A DNA stretch of 64,000 nucleotides from Verrucomicrobiales bacterium (GTDB lineage: Bacteria; Verrucomicrobiota; Verrucomicrobiia; Limisphaerales; CAIMTB01), in assembly GCA_016795425.1 (NCBI GenBank), contig JAEUHG010000024.1, forward strand, positions 62,001 through 126,000. The letters run 5' to 3'. The position numbers and the translations under genes were made by a program. Shown piece after piece: positions 17,985-25,891 of the stretch. The notes beneath the pieces were generated by a model that saw only the letters and a program-made list of their open reading frames with translations, searched no databases and was not told the DNA's origin. The first letter of the stretch is position 1, and every line of letters starts with the position of its first letter.

Positions 17985-19757
17985 ATGATTTCCTTTTGGC
18001 TGCGACAGTGCCTGCGATCGTCCCTGTGGCGGTGCGCTTTCCTTCCCGCTCGCGTTCCGTCGTGCGGTGCCTGCACCACCCGCCAACCCCTCGAATTGCT
18101 GGGCATCGTCGGTTTGTGCCTCGGTTTGATCGCCGTCCCGCTCCACGCCGAGGAGGCTCGCGGACGCGACGTGGTGGTTCTCTACAATTCGAGCTCCGAC
18201 GCTTCCCAGTCGGTCGCGGAACACTATGCAGAGATGCGCGACGTCCCGTCGAAGCAGGTGATCGGACTTCCTATGCCCCTGGGCGAAGTGATTTCGAGGT
18301 CGAACTTCATCGCCAAGATCGAGACGCCGTTCGTCGAAGCCCTTCACAAGGCGGGTTTGATGCAGACCCGCGAGGAGATTCGTCCCGCCACCGACGCTCT
18401 GCCGGGCCGCGTCCTTCAGGTCGTCACCCGCGCCAAGGTCCGGTATCTCGCGGTCTGTTACGGCGTGCCGCTCCGGGTCGCCGAGGATGCCACACGCCGC
18501 GAACCCGAATCTTCGGTCCTGCCCGAAGCCTTGCGTCGCAACGAGGCGGCCGTGGATGCCGAACTGACGGTGCTCCCGCTGCTGCTGGCCGGCCATGCCC
18601 GCACCGGTCCCGCAGCCAACGTCTTCTGGGGCGCCACCAACACGGCCTCCTTGAACCCGGAAAATGGCGTGTTCGTGGTCGGTCGTCTGGATGGCCCCAC
18701 GCCCGAGCTGGCGCGCAAGCTCGTCGACCGTGCCGTGGAGGCGGAACAAAAGGGGCTGCTGGGGCGCGCCTACTTCGACATACGCGGGGTCACGGACCCC
18801 GCCTATGTCAACGGCGACACCTGGATCTCGAATGCTTGGCTGGTGGCGACCCGGTACGGTTACGACACCTCTCTCGACCAGAAGCCGGAGACCCTGCCGA
18901 CGGGATTTCCGTTGAGCCACGTCGCCCTCTATGCGGGTTGGTACGACGCCCACGTGAGCGGCCCCTTCGCCCTGCCACAGGTCGAATTCATGCCCGGCGC
19001 CATCGCCTACCATCTGCATTCGTTCAGCGCTGCATCCCTTCATTCCACCAATCAAAACTGGGTCGGCCCCCTGGTGGCCCGAGGCGTTACCGCCACGATG
19101 GGCATGGTGGCGGAGCCCTATCTCGATGGTACGCCCGAGATCGGTCTCTGCTTTGCCCGACTCCTCTTCTCGGGCTTCACCTGGGGCGAAGCCGCCCTGG
19201 TGTCCCAACGCCTTCTGTCCTGGCAACTCACTGTCATCGGCGATCCTCTGTACCGGCCCTTCGCCACCAACGCCATCGATCGGCTCAAGGACCTCGCCGC
19301 CCGGGGTGACGGTCGGGTCGACTGGTCATTGGTCACGCTCTACAATCGAAAACGGGAAGTGACTCGCGACGTACGATCGGTGATTGCCGAATTGGAAAAG
19401 GAACCACGCCTGCGATTCTCGCCCGTCCTGCTCGAGAAACTGGGGGACTTCTGGCGCGAGGCCAATGAACCCGCCAAAGCGGCGGAGTCTTACCACAAGG
19501 CGTGCGCCTGGAAGGTCAGTCCGCAACAACGAAAACGACTGCTCTGGAATGGCGGCGAAATGGCTCAGGCTGCGGGCGATCCCAGCCGCGCCTACGATTT
19601 CTATGCGACCCTGGCCGACATCCACGATCCTCTCCCCGATCCTCGCACGCTTTTCGAACGCCTCATCTCGCTCTCCCAGGCGCTCTCCAAAGAGGCGGAG
19701 GTCGGTCGCTGGACCAAGGCGCTCGAGGATTTCGACCAGAAGGCCGCCAAGAAATAG
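17985..19757 (+). CDS. TIGR03790-family protein with signal segment
   Basis: The ATG at 17985 is preferred over a TTG at 17949. A hydrophobic segment (LLGIVGLCLGLIAVPLHA) marks an export signal or anchor preceded by a Cys/Arg-rich tract. The rest has TIGR03790 features: VVVLYNSSSDASQSVAEHY, a VRYLAVCYGVPLR core, YAGWYDAHVSGPFALP and a TMGMVAEPYL segment; the last ~150 residues are helical, TPR-like. The family is frequent in Verrucomicrobiota and Planctomycetota and has no known activity. Its Cys-containing core resembles caspase-like folds, but I cannot name a catalytic dyad. Confidence 0.84.
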   Translation: MISFWLRQCLRSSLWRCAFLPARVPSCGACTTRQPLELLGIVGLCLGLIAVPLHAEEARGRDVVVLYNSSSDASQSVAEHYAEMRDVPSKQVIGLPMPLGEVISRSNFIAKIETPFVEALHKAGLMQTREEIRPATDALPGRVLQVVTRAKVRYLAVCYGVPLRVAEDATRREPESSVLPEALRRNEAAVDAELTVLPLLLAGHARTGPAANVFWGATNTASLNPENGVFVVGRLDGPTPELARKLVDRAVEAEQKGLLGRAYFDIRGVTDPAYVNGDTWISNAWLVATRYGYDTSLDQKPETLPTGFPLSHVALYAGWYDAHVSGPFALPQVEFMPGAIAYHLHSFSAASLHSTNQNWVGPLVARGVTATMGMVAEPYLDGTPEIGLCFARLLFSGFTWGEAALVSQRLLSWQLTVIGDPLYRPFATNAIDRLKDLAARGDGRVDWSLVTLYNRKREVTRDVRSVIAELEKEPRLRFSPVLLEKLGDFWREANEPAKAAESYHKACAWKVSPQQRKRLLWNGGEMAQAAGDPSRAYDFYATLADIHDPLPDPRTLFERLISLSQALSKEAEVGRWTKALEDFDQKAAKK

Positions 19758-19914
19758 ACCTTCGGCTCCGATCCATTGGCCGGGGCCCCCCGCTTGTCCC
19801 GTGTCGGCTTGGACTTCCGGTTGGTCTTCGTCCGTCCGTGGAATTCCATGCGCGATGCATTCTCTGGATTCGATGCATGGAGATCGCTAATCTTCTCCCC
19901 ATCCCTCACGGCTT

Positions 19915-21030
19915 ATGTCCATGAACTCGGCGTCCTCCGCTCGCGTGCCCCTGAATTGCCCGACCCACCGGCGCGGGTTCCTCTCCACCCTCACCATGGG
20001 CGCCAGCCTCGCCGCACTTGCCGGACGCGCCCGCGAGTACGGCGGGGACCAGCCGATGCGTTATCCGGATCCGGATATCCTGGTGCTCGACCCTAGTTTC
20101 GGTGCCTACAAACTCGGCAATACCCCAATCCAACGTCTTCATCACGACCCGGAAATGCTCTGGGCCGAAGGAACCGCTTGGAACGGCGTCGGGAGGTACC
20201 TGGTCTGGAGCGATATTCCCAACGACCGCCAACGTCGTTGGATCGAGGAGGACGGCCACGTCAGCACGTTTCGAAAACCGGCCGGCAACAGCAACGGCAA
20301 CACCTTCGACTTCGAGGGTCGCCAGCTCTCCTGCGAACACGGCAACCGCCGAGTCGTCCGCTACGAAACCAAGGGTGGACTCACCGTCCTGGCGGATCGT
20401 TGGAACGGAAAACCTCTCAACGCCCCCAATGATGTGGTGGTGCACCCAGACGGCGGCATCTGGTTCACCGATCCTGGTTACGGCAGCATGATGAACTACG
20501 AAGGCAACAAGGGACCCCTGGAGATCAAGGAAGCCGTCTATCGCATCGATCCCAAAACCACCAAAATCGACGTCGTCACCGACGAAATCGACAAACCCAA
20601 CGGGCTCTGCTTTTCCCCCGACTATAAGCGACTCTACGTCGCCGATACCGGAAAGCCTCGCGACATCAAATCCTGGGACATCGTCGATGACCGAAAGCTG
20701 TCCAACCGCCGGCAGTTCGCCGACATGGCCATGCCCAAGCAACAGGTCGAGACGCGCGACGGCGTGCGCATCGTCGGCGGCAATGGCGGTTCGGACGGGA
20801 TTCGAGCCGATGTGGACGGCAACATCTGGGCTGCCGCCGGTTGGGTCGGAGATGGCTACGATGGCGTGCACATCTTCAATCCCGCCGGCAAGCGCATCGG
20901 AATGATTCTCCTGCCCGAGATCTGCGCCAACCTCTGCTTCGGCGGGGCCAAGCGGAATCGCCTTTTCATGGCCGCCAGCCAATCCATCTACGCGGTCTAC
21001 GTCGAAACCCAGGGCGCCCACATCACCTGA
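19915..21030 (+). CDS. SMP-30/gluconolactonase-like protein, Tat-exported
   Basis: The N-terminus carries a twin-arginine signal (HRRGFLSTLTMGASLAALAG, residues 18-37), so the folded protein is exported by Tat. The propeller has the SMP-30 motifs WAEGTAWNG, SDIPNDR, NAPNDVVVHPDGGIWFTDPGYG, KPNGLCFSPDYKRLYVADTG and GGSDGIRADVDGNIW. SMP-30 enzymes open sugar lactones (gluconolactone, xylonolactone) with one bound Ca or Zn. It overlaps the 3' end of the CotH gene on the other strand by 8 bp. Confidence 0.9.
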   Translation: MSMNSASSARVPLNCPTHRRGFLSTLTMGASLAALAGRAREYGGDQPMRYPDPDILVLDPSFGAYKLGNTPIQRLHHDPEMLWAEGTAWNGVGRYLVWSDIPNDRQRRWIEEDGHVSTFRKPAGNSNGNTFDFEGRQLSCEHGNRRVVRYETKGGLTVLADRWNGKPLNAPNDVVVHPDGGIWFTDPGYGSMMNYEGNKGPLEIKEAVYRIDPKTTKIDVVTDEIDKPNGLCFSPDYKRLYVADTGKPRDIKSWDIVDDRKLSNRRQFADMAMPKQQVETRDGVRIVGGNGGSDGIRADVDGNIWAAAGWVGDGYDGVHIFNPAGKRIGMILLPEICANLCFGGAKRNRLFMAASQSIYAVYVETQGAHIT

Positions 21031-22594
21031 CCGGATCTCTCGACTCCGGCTTCGGTCCAGGTCGGAGTGTCGGTTCGCCTGGACGAATCGTCCGCGGCGT
21101 GGTGCCCGTCCGCTGACCAGCCAACTCCGCCGTCACATTGGAGATCCGCCGTTCGATCCATTCTGACAGCGGCACTTCCTCCCGGGGCCACGGACCACTC
21201 TTTCGCGGGAGTTCCGGAGTGGCCTCCAACGCCTCGGAGGCCTCTCCCAGCGCGATTCGTTCAAATGCCGTGCGCGCCTCGGGTGACTCCGCGGCGACGG
21301 TCTCCCGCACCACCTCCGCCAGTTGGGACGCTCGTGCCTTCAAACGCCCCGACGCACACACGTCGGTCACCCACTTCCCGAGCAGGTCGCGATACTGTTT
21401 CGCCCAAGCCGGCCGTTCCAAAACCCGTTCCAAAAGCCGATTGGGCGTACCGCCCGGACGAAGCACGCTGAGCTCCGCCTGATTCGCGCGCGTCCCCGCC
21501 ATTGGATGCCCGCCAAAGGCTTCATTCAGATCCCAGGGAATAAATACTCCCGGACGTCCCCCAGCCGGCTGAAAGAGGTAATAGTTGTGTCCATTGCCCA
21601 CGAACGAGTCGTAGTTCGCCAGCAGCGCCGTCACGGCCACGAATTTCAGGAACGAAGGAAGATCCAGGCGCGACGGCAGTTCGCGCTCAAAGGTCGCGTC
21701 GTCGGCACGCTCGACCAACCGCGCCAAGTCGATGAAGCGTCGCGTGTCCTCGGTCGTTGCCGATCCCTTGGGATCATACCGGTTCGTGTAAGCCGCCCAG
21801 TCGTCGCCCAGATACTCGAGACCCTGCAACCGTTCCGGCTTCACCAGCAACCCGCGTGAGTCTTCGAAATGTGCCTTGAGAAAATCGCGATCGACCGCTT
21901 CCACCACCGTGTACAACCCCAGGATCCGGTTGGTGAACTCTCCAGAGATCGTCAACTGCACACGCGCAAAGGCGGTCCTCGGGGCGGCCAAACCCACGGT
22001 CCGATACACCTCGTATGCCAAGGCTTCTCGAAACTGCGTGGCATCATTGACGTTGTTGTTCAACCACAGTTCTTTCGCACCGTGCAACGTCCGGCCTTTG
22101 TGGCCGCGATGGATATCGAGTTTGAACGGCCGCTTCAGTCCGCCCCGCGACGCGTTGAACGAGGAGTTGCCCTTGTACCGGATCGCAACGTCCTCCAGCC
22201 TTATTCCGTCCCATTCCACCATGCCGCGACTCCACGGATAGTCGCGCTCCACCGGCATGGGCATCGGCCCTCGACCCTGCCCCAATCCCAACGGACCTCC
22301 CGGCGGTCGCTCGTTTCCAGTTGGTCTCCAACCGGATCCCGGTCCGCCTTCGGGCCCCGGTCGTCTGCCGGGTCCGAGTCCAATTCCCGGTCCACCTTCC
22401 GGTCCAGGCCGACGTTTCGCCTCGGTGGGTTCCAGGGCCGTCCAGGCATCCCGCTCGAACGTCAACCGGACCTTAATCACTCGGCCAATCCCGAAAAGGT
22501 CCTTCCCTGTGGTTTGGAAGACGGGTGCCTCTGCGCCGATGGCGGCACCGTGCAAAAGGAGGACGTTCAGTCCCAGGCTCAAGAGACCGTTCAT
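21023..22594 (-). CDS. CotH-kinase family protein with Gly/Pro-rich insert
   Basis: I prefer the ATG at 22594, which gives a signal peptide (MNGLLSLGLNVLLLHGAAIG); the frame is open to 22687. CotH features are YKGNSSF, RPFKLDIH, LWLNNNVND, the RILGLYTVVEAVD strand and the metal motif IPWDLNEAFGG. CotH of Bacillus is an atypical protein kinase of spore-coat proteins; secreted bacterial relatives are common in this phylum. Between residues ~45 and ~115 sits an insert of repeated RRPGPEGGPG-like units absent from typical members. Confidence 0.88.
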   Translation of the reverse strand: MNGLLSLGLNVLLLHGAAIGAEAPVFQTTGKDLFGIGRVIKVRLTFERDAWTALEPTEAKRRPGPEGGPGIGLGPGRRPGPEGGPGSGWRPTGNERPPGGPLGLGQGRGPMPMPVERDYPWSRGMVEWDGIRLEDVAIRYKGNSSFNASRGGLKRPFKLDIHRGHKGRTLHGAKELWLNNNVNDATQFREALAYEVYRTVGLAAPRTAFARVQLTISGEFTNRILGLYTVVEAVDRDFLKAHFEDSRGLLVKPERLQGLEYLGDDWAAYTNRYDPKGSATTEDTRRFIDLARLVERADDATFERELPSRLDLPSFLKFVAVTALLANYDSFVGNGHNYYLFQPAGGRPGVFIPWDLNEAFGGHPMAGTRANQAELSVLRPGGTPNRLLERVLERPAWAKQYRDLLGKWVTDVCASGRLKARASQLAEVVRETVAAESPEARTAFERIALGEASEALEATPELPRKSGPWPREEVPLSEWIERRISNVTAELAGQRTGTTPRTIRPGEPTLRPGPKPESRDPVR

Positions 22595-23017
22595 GCTTAG
22601 GAGCGTTTTCCAGAATTTGGACACGTATTGAAACCATGACCCGCATGGTTGGTTCGGTGCCGTCAAACGGAGAAATCGGAAAGTCACACCTTACTTTCCG
22701 CGATCGTGTTGGATCGATCGGAGTTCAGGTTCCCGCACTCCCGATATCACCAGGACCAGTCCAGCCCCGTTTGACGATGCCAGCAACGCCGAACTCGGCC
22801 TTCGCGGTCTTCGTGTCGAATCCACCGAACTCGCCCGGCTGAAAGTTCGTCGGCCGTCGGATTGTATTCCCTGCACTGAACCGCGTCCAAGGCGCGTCGT
22901 CGGTGCGGATCCCGGACCCCTCAAACAGTTCCGGGCATTCCGCCGAACTCCGCGACCTCCCAGTCGGGAGTTCGATTCACATCAACCCGCAGTCGAACGA
23001 ATTCCAAGGAGTCAACC
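22595..23017. other. Intergenic region before the three-gene unit
   Basis: This 423-bp stretch is divergent between the CotH gene and the 694-aa gene. It holds a strong hairpin at 22944-22974 and a clear Shine-Dalgarno AAGGAG at 23006-23011, six bases before the ATG at 23018. Several GAACTC words recur in its second half. I see no coding potential I would defend. Confidence 0.5.
22944..22974 (+). promoter_or_regulatory. 5' leader hairpin of the three-gene unit
   Basis: CGAACTCC pairs with GGAGTTCG and CGAC with GTCG, giving a 12-bp stem with one bulged G and a 6-nt loop (CTCCCA). It lies 31 nt upstream of the Shine-Dalgarno of the 694-aa gene. There is no U-run after it, so it is not a simple terminator; an mRNA-stability or protein-binding element is more likely. 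Confidence 0.5.
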
Positions 23018-25102
23018 ATGAGCAGTTCATCCAAGGCGGCATCAAAGAAGCCCCATCTTGCCGAGCAAAAGGCGTTTCCCAAGGAACGCGGCGCATTCAA
23101 GGCGCTCCTGCTCACCAATCCCAATTACTTCGGCAACCTGAACAATGCCGCGTTCGAACCCGTTCTGCCGATTCAGCAGAGCACCTTCTACGAGGAGCTT
23201 GGCTGCCTCGGCTACCATCCGCAGCAGGAACGTCTCGAAGCCGTCGTCTATGTTTACCAACCGACGGGTTACGGCTCGGGAATCTGTGGCCAGGGCACGC
23301 CCGAATATGTGCGTTTCTACCTGTCCTATGACAACGGGGCCACCTGGCAGGATCAAGGGATCGCCGGGTTCCAGGCATACGATATTCCGCAAGGCACCCA
23401 GGGTCCCAAGCGTCTCGAGTACGCGGTGTCGCTGGCCGTCAATCCGCTGCGAAAATTCTGCCTGTCGGACCCCTTGATCAAGGCCCGAGCGATCCTCTCG
23501 TGGAACAACCCGCCGCCTCCGAATCAACCCCACTGGATCCCGATCTGGGGCAATGTGCGCGAGGTGAACATCCTGGTGGAACCGTTCCGTCTCATTCCGG
23601 TTCTCGACATCCTCGACCTCGCCAAAGTGGAACTGTCGCCTTCGTTGAAGAGCGCCCTCGATCTCTCGACACCGGTTCCCACCAAACTGAACAACCTGGG
23701 AGCCGTCGAACTGGCCGCCCTCTACAAGGGCAAGGACATCCCGGTGCATCGCTTTGCATTCAAGGAGATCTCGGGATTCCTGCAAGGCACCACGAGCCTC
23801 AATGCCGAGGCTCTCACCGCCGTGCTGCCCGGCATTCAAATCAAACCCGACATCCTCGATATCCTCTTCCCGCAAACAGATGGGAACACCAGCTTCGAGG
23901 AACTCACTTGCATCGGCCTGGACCCGAATCAACCCGATACCCTGGTCGGCGTCATTCATGTGAAAAAGCCGTCCGGTTACTCGGGAAATCCCTGCAGCCA
24001 GGGCAGCACCGAGTACGTCACGTTCTGGGGTGATTTCAACGGCAACGGCACCTTCGAAACCTGCCTCGGCACGGCTTCGGTCCAGGTCTATGACGTCACG
24101 AAAATTCCCGATGACGGTGTCCACTATGCCGTGCGCCTTCCAGTGGATCTGAATCCCTACCGGAAGCCGTGCACTGAAGGTCCGCGACTGGTTCGCATCC
24201 GCGCGATCCTCTCCTGGAATCAGCCGGTCGCCTGCGCGGATTCCAACAAGGTTCCCACTTGGGGAAACCGAGAGGAAACGGTCATTCACATCGCCAGCGG
24301 CACGTCGTCACCCACGGGAAAAATCGCCATCCTCGGCGGCATTCCGGTCGGAAAGATCGATAACTTCAGCGGTCTCACCACACCCACGGCGGTGTTTGCG
24401 ACAAACAATTTCCCGCCGGATTCGTTGGGTCGCCCGTGTCCGTTTGCCGGTCGTGTCACCGTTCAGGGAGCGCCGATCCTGGGTCATACCTACGTGGTGG
24501 AGGTCAGCACCAACGGGGTGAGCTGGGAAAAGGTCCTCACCGATTTGTGGGTGACCGACCAGAACGGCAATCTCAGTCTGCACCAGGCGAATCCAGCGAC
24601 GCAGCGGTTCAGCTACCTGCCGTTCCAACAGAACGTCAACAGCGTGCTGGCCCAATGGGACTCATCCGGCGACGCGTTGAGCTTCGTCCGCCTCTCGGTC
24701 TTCGACGCCGCCAGCAATCTTGTGGGCGTCGATGTCCACCGCATTCAACTCGATAACACCTGGCCGCAGGCGACCATCGATATCACCAGCGGCGCCGGCA
24801 ATTGCGGCAAGTTCTCCGCCGGCGTCACCATCTCCGGTACCTTTGTCGCCACCGATACCTACCTGGGAAGCTACAGCCTCGGCGTGGAACCCGCCGTCAA
24901 CCCTCCCGGCGTCGGCGTGCCGACCCCGTCCTCAGGCCTGTCCAACACCGCTCCCGCGCCCGGCAACGCTTGGAGCCTCAACACCACCGGCATGAAGCCG
25001 TGCGGATACGTGGTCCGAGTCGTCGCCACCGACCGTGCCATCGTCAACAGCCAATCCGTCGGACACCAATCCGCTTCGAGCGTCGGACTCTGCCTGGAGT
25101 AA
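23018..25102 (+). CDS. 694-aa protein of unknown function with an internal duplication
   Basis: I do not recognise a characterised family. There is no signal peptide. A ~132-residue module occurs twice, at residues 57-188 and 292-426: both copies show F.EEL.C.G, a GY.G..C.QG..EYV.F pattern, a VYD/AYD strand, R.FC/R.PC and RAILSWN followed by P.WGN. Between them is a Leu-rich helical linker (residues ~190-290). The C-terminal part (430-694) has two further beta-rich segments with paired Cys (CPFAGRV, GNCGKFS, KPCGYVV, GLCLE). The Cys spacing suggests disulfide- or metal-stabilised beta-sandwiches. A strong Shine-Dalgarno precedes the ATG. Two small genes follow at once, implying a common product. 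Confidence 0.85.
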   Translation: MSSSSKAASKKPHLAEQKAFPKERGAFKALLLTNPNYFGNLNNAAFEPVLPIQQSTFYEELGCLGYHPQQERLEAVVYVYQPTGYGSGICGQGTPEYVRFYLSYDNGATWQDQGIAGFQAYDIPQGTQGPKRLEYAVSLAVNPLRKFCLSDPLIKARAILSWNNPPPPNQPHWIPIWGNVREVNILVEPFRLIPVLDILDLAKVELSPSLKSALDLSTPVPTKLNNLGAVELAALYKGKDIPVHRFAFKEISGFLQGTTSLNAEALTAVLPGIQIKPDILDILFPQTDGNTSFEELTCIGLDPNQPDTLVGVIHVKKPSGYSGNPCSQGSTEYVTFWGDFNGNGTFETCLGTASVQVYDVTKIPDDGVHYAVRLPVDLNPYRKPCTEGPRLVRIRAILSWNQPVACADSNKVPTWGNREETVIHIASGTSSPTGKIAILGGIPVGKIDNFSGLTTPTAVFATNNFPPDSLGRPCPFAGRVTVQGAPILGHTYVVEVSTNGVSWEKVLTDLWVTDQNGNLSLHQANPATQRFSYLPFQQNVNSVLAQWDSSGDALSFVRLSVFDAASNLVGVDVHRIQLDNTWPQATIDITSGAGNCGKFSAGVTISGTFVATDTYLGSYSLGVEPAVNPPGVGVPTPSSGLSNTAPAPGNAWSLNTTGMKPCGYVVRVVATDRAIVNSQSVGHQSASSVGLCLE

Positions 25103-25131
25103 CCCAGGGTCCCGACGCCGCCCTCGCAACC

Positions 25132-25497
25132 ATGAGTACTCCCATGGACTCCACCGAAGCCCATCTCTGGTTGCGAGGGATCCTGGCCGTCCTGGCGTGC
25201 TGGCGGGTGACCCACCTGCTGGCCCGCGAGGACGGCCCTTGGAATCTGCTCGCCGCGATGCGTCGTCGACTGGGCAACGGCGTGCTCGGTCAACTCATGG
25301 ATTGCTTCTACTGCCTCAGTCTCTGGGTCGCCGCACCGCTGGCATGGTGGGTCTTTGCCATTGGTCCCGACCTGTTTCTCGGCTGGCTGGCCCTGTCCGG
25401 CGGGGCTTGCCTGCTGCATCGACTGACCCCTGAGCCGGTCATCATTCATTCGCTTCCCAATCCCGAACCTCCGCCTCCAACCCAGGAAGGAACCTGA
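25132..25497 (+). CDS. DUF1360-family membrane protein
   Basis: The 121-aa protein matches the DUF1360 pattern: CWRVTHLLAREDGPWNLL, LGQLMDCFYCLSLWVAAPLA with a conserved C..C-S pair, then a hydrophobic end (PLAWWVFAIGPDLFLGWLAL). Two or three membrane segments are predicted by eye (residues ~10-26, 50-90). The family is known from Bacillus and phage genomes without a proven function. The ATG is 29 bp after the stop of the 694-aa gene and the stop is 4 bp before the next start. Confidence 0.88.
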   Translation: MSTPMDSTEAHLWLRGILAVLACWRVTHLLAREDGPWNLLAAMRRRLGNGVLGQLMDCFYCLSLWVAAPLAWWVFAIGPDLFLGWLALSGGACLLHRLTPEPVIIHSLPNPEPPPPTQEGT

Positions 25498-25501
25498 TCC
25501 C

Positions 25502-25822
25502 ATGGCTTGCTGCGGCCAATTGCGCTCCGCCTTTCGAATCGAATCCGCGCGTGTCGCCACGCCGTCGACGCCCGGGCGAACGCCTCCCTCTCCCAACCCG
25601 CCTTCTTCGTCAGGGACGATGACCCGACCGAGCTTCAACGCCGGTCCCTCCAGTCCCGGGGTGATCCTGCATTACACGCAGGAAACCCCCGTGCTGGTGC
25701 GCGGACCGGTGTCGGGTCGTGAGTACCGGTTCTCCCGTACCGATCCCGATCACGCCGTCGACATCCGTGATTCCGACGCGTTGATCCGAACCGGGTTGTT
25801 CACTCCGACGCGGCGCGGTTGA
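25502..25822 (+). CDS. Small protein of unknown function starting MACCGQ
   Basis: The 106-aa product starts MACCGQLRSAFR, followed by a Pro/Ser/Thr-rich disordered stretch (residues ~20-55) and a compact basic-acidic end: ILHYTQETPVLVRGPVSGRE, YRFSRTDPDHAVDIRDSDAL, LIRTGLF. The VRGP.SGR.Y.FS......VD.RD...L..TG.F pattern is one I associate with a recurrent small protein family of unknown role. It is the third gene of the tight unit with the 694-aa and DUF1360 genes, 4 bp after the latter. The N-terminal Cys pair could be a modification or metal site. Confidence 0.78.
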   Translation: MACCGQLRSAFRIESARVATPSTPGRTPPSPNPPSSSGTMTRPSFNAGPSSPGVILHYTQETPVLVRGPVSGREYRFSRTDPDHAVDIRDSDALIRTGLFTPTRRG

Positions 25823-25891
25823 AAGGGTGGAGGCTCCATCTTCGACCTCGATCGAGGGAGTGGTGCCGGCTCATGCTGGGCCGTGCCTCCC

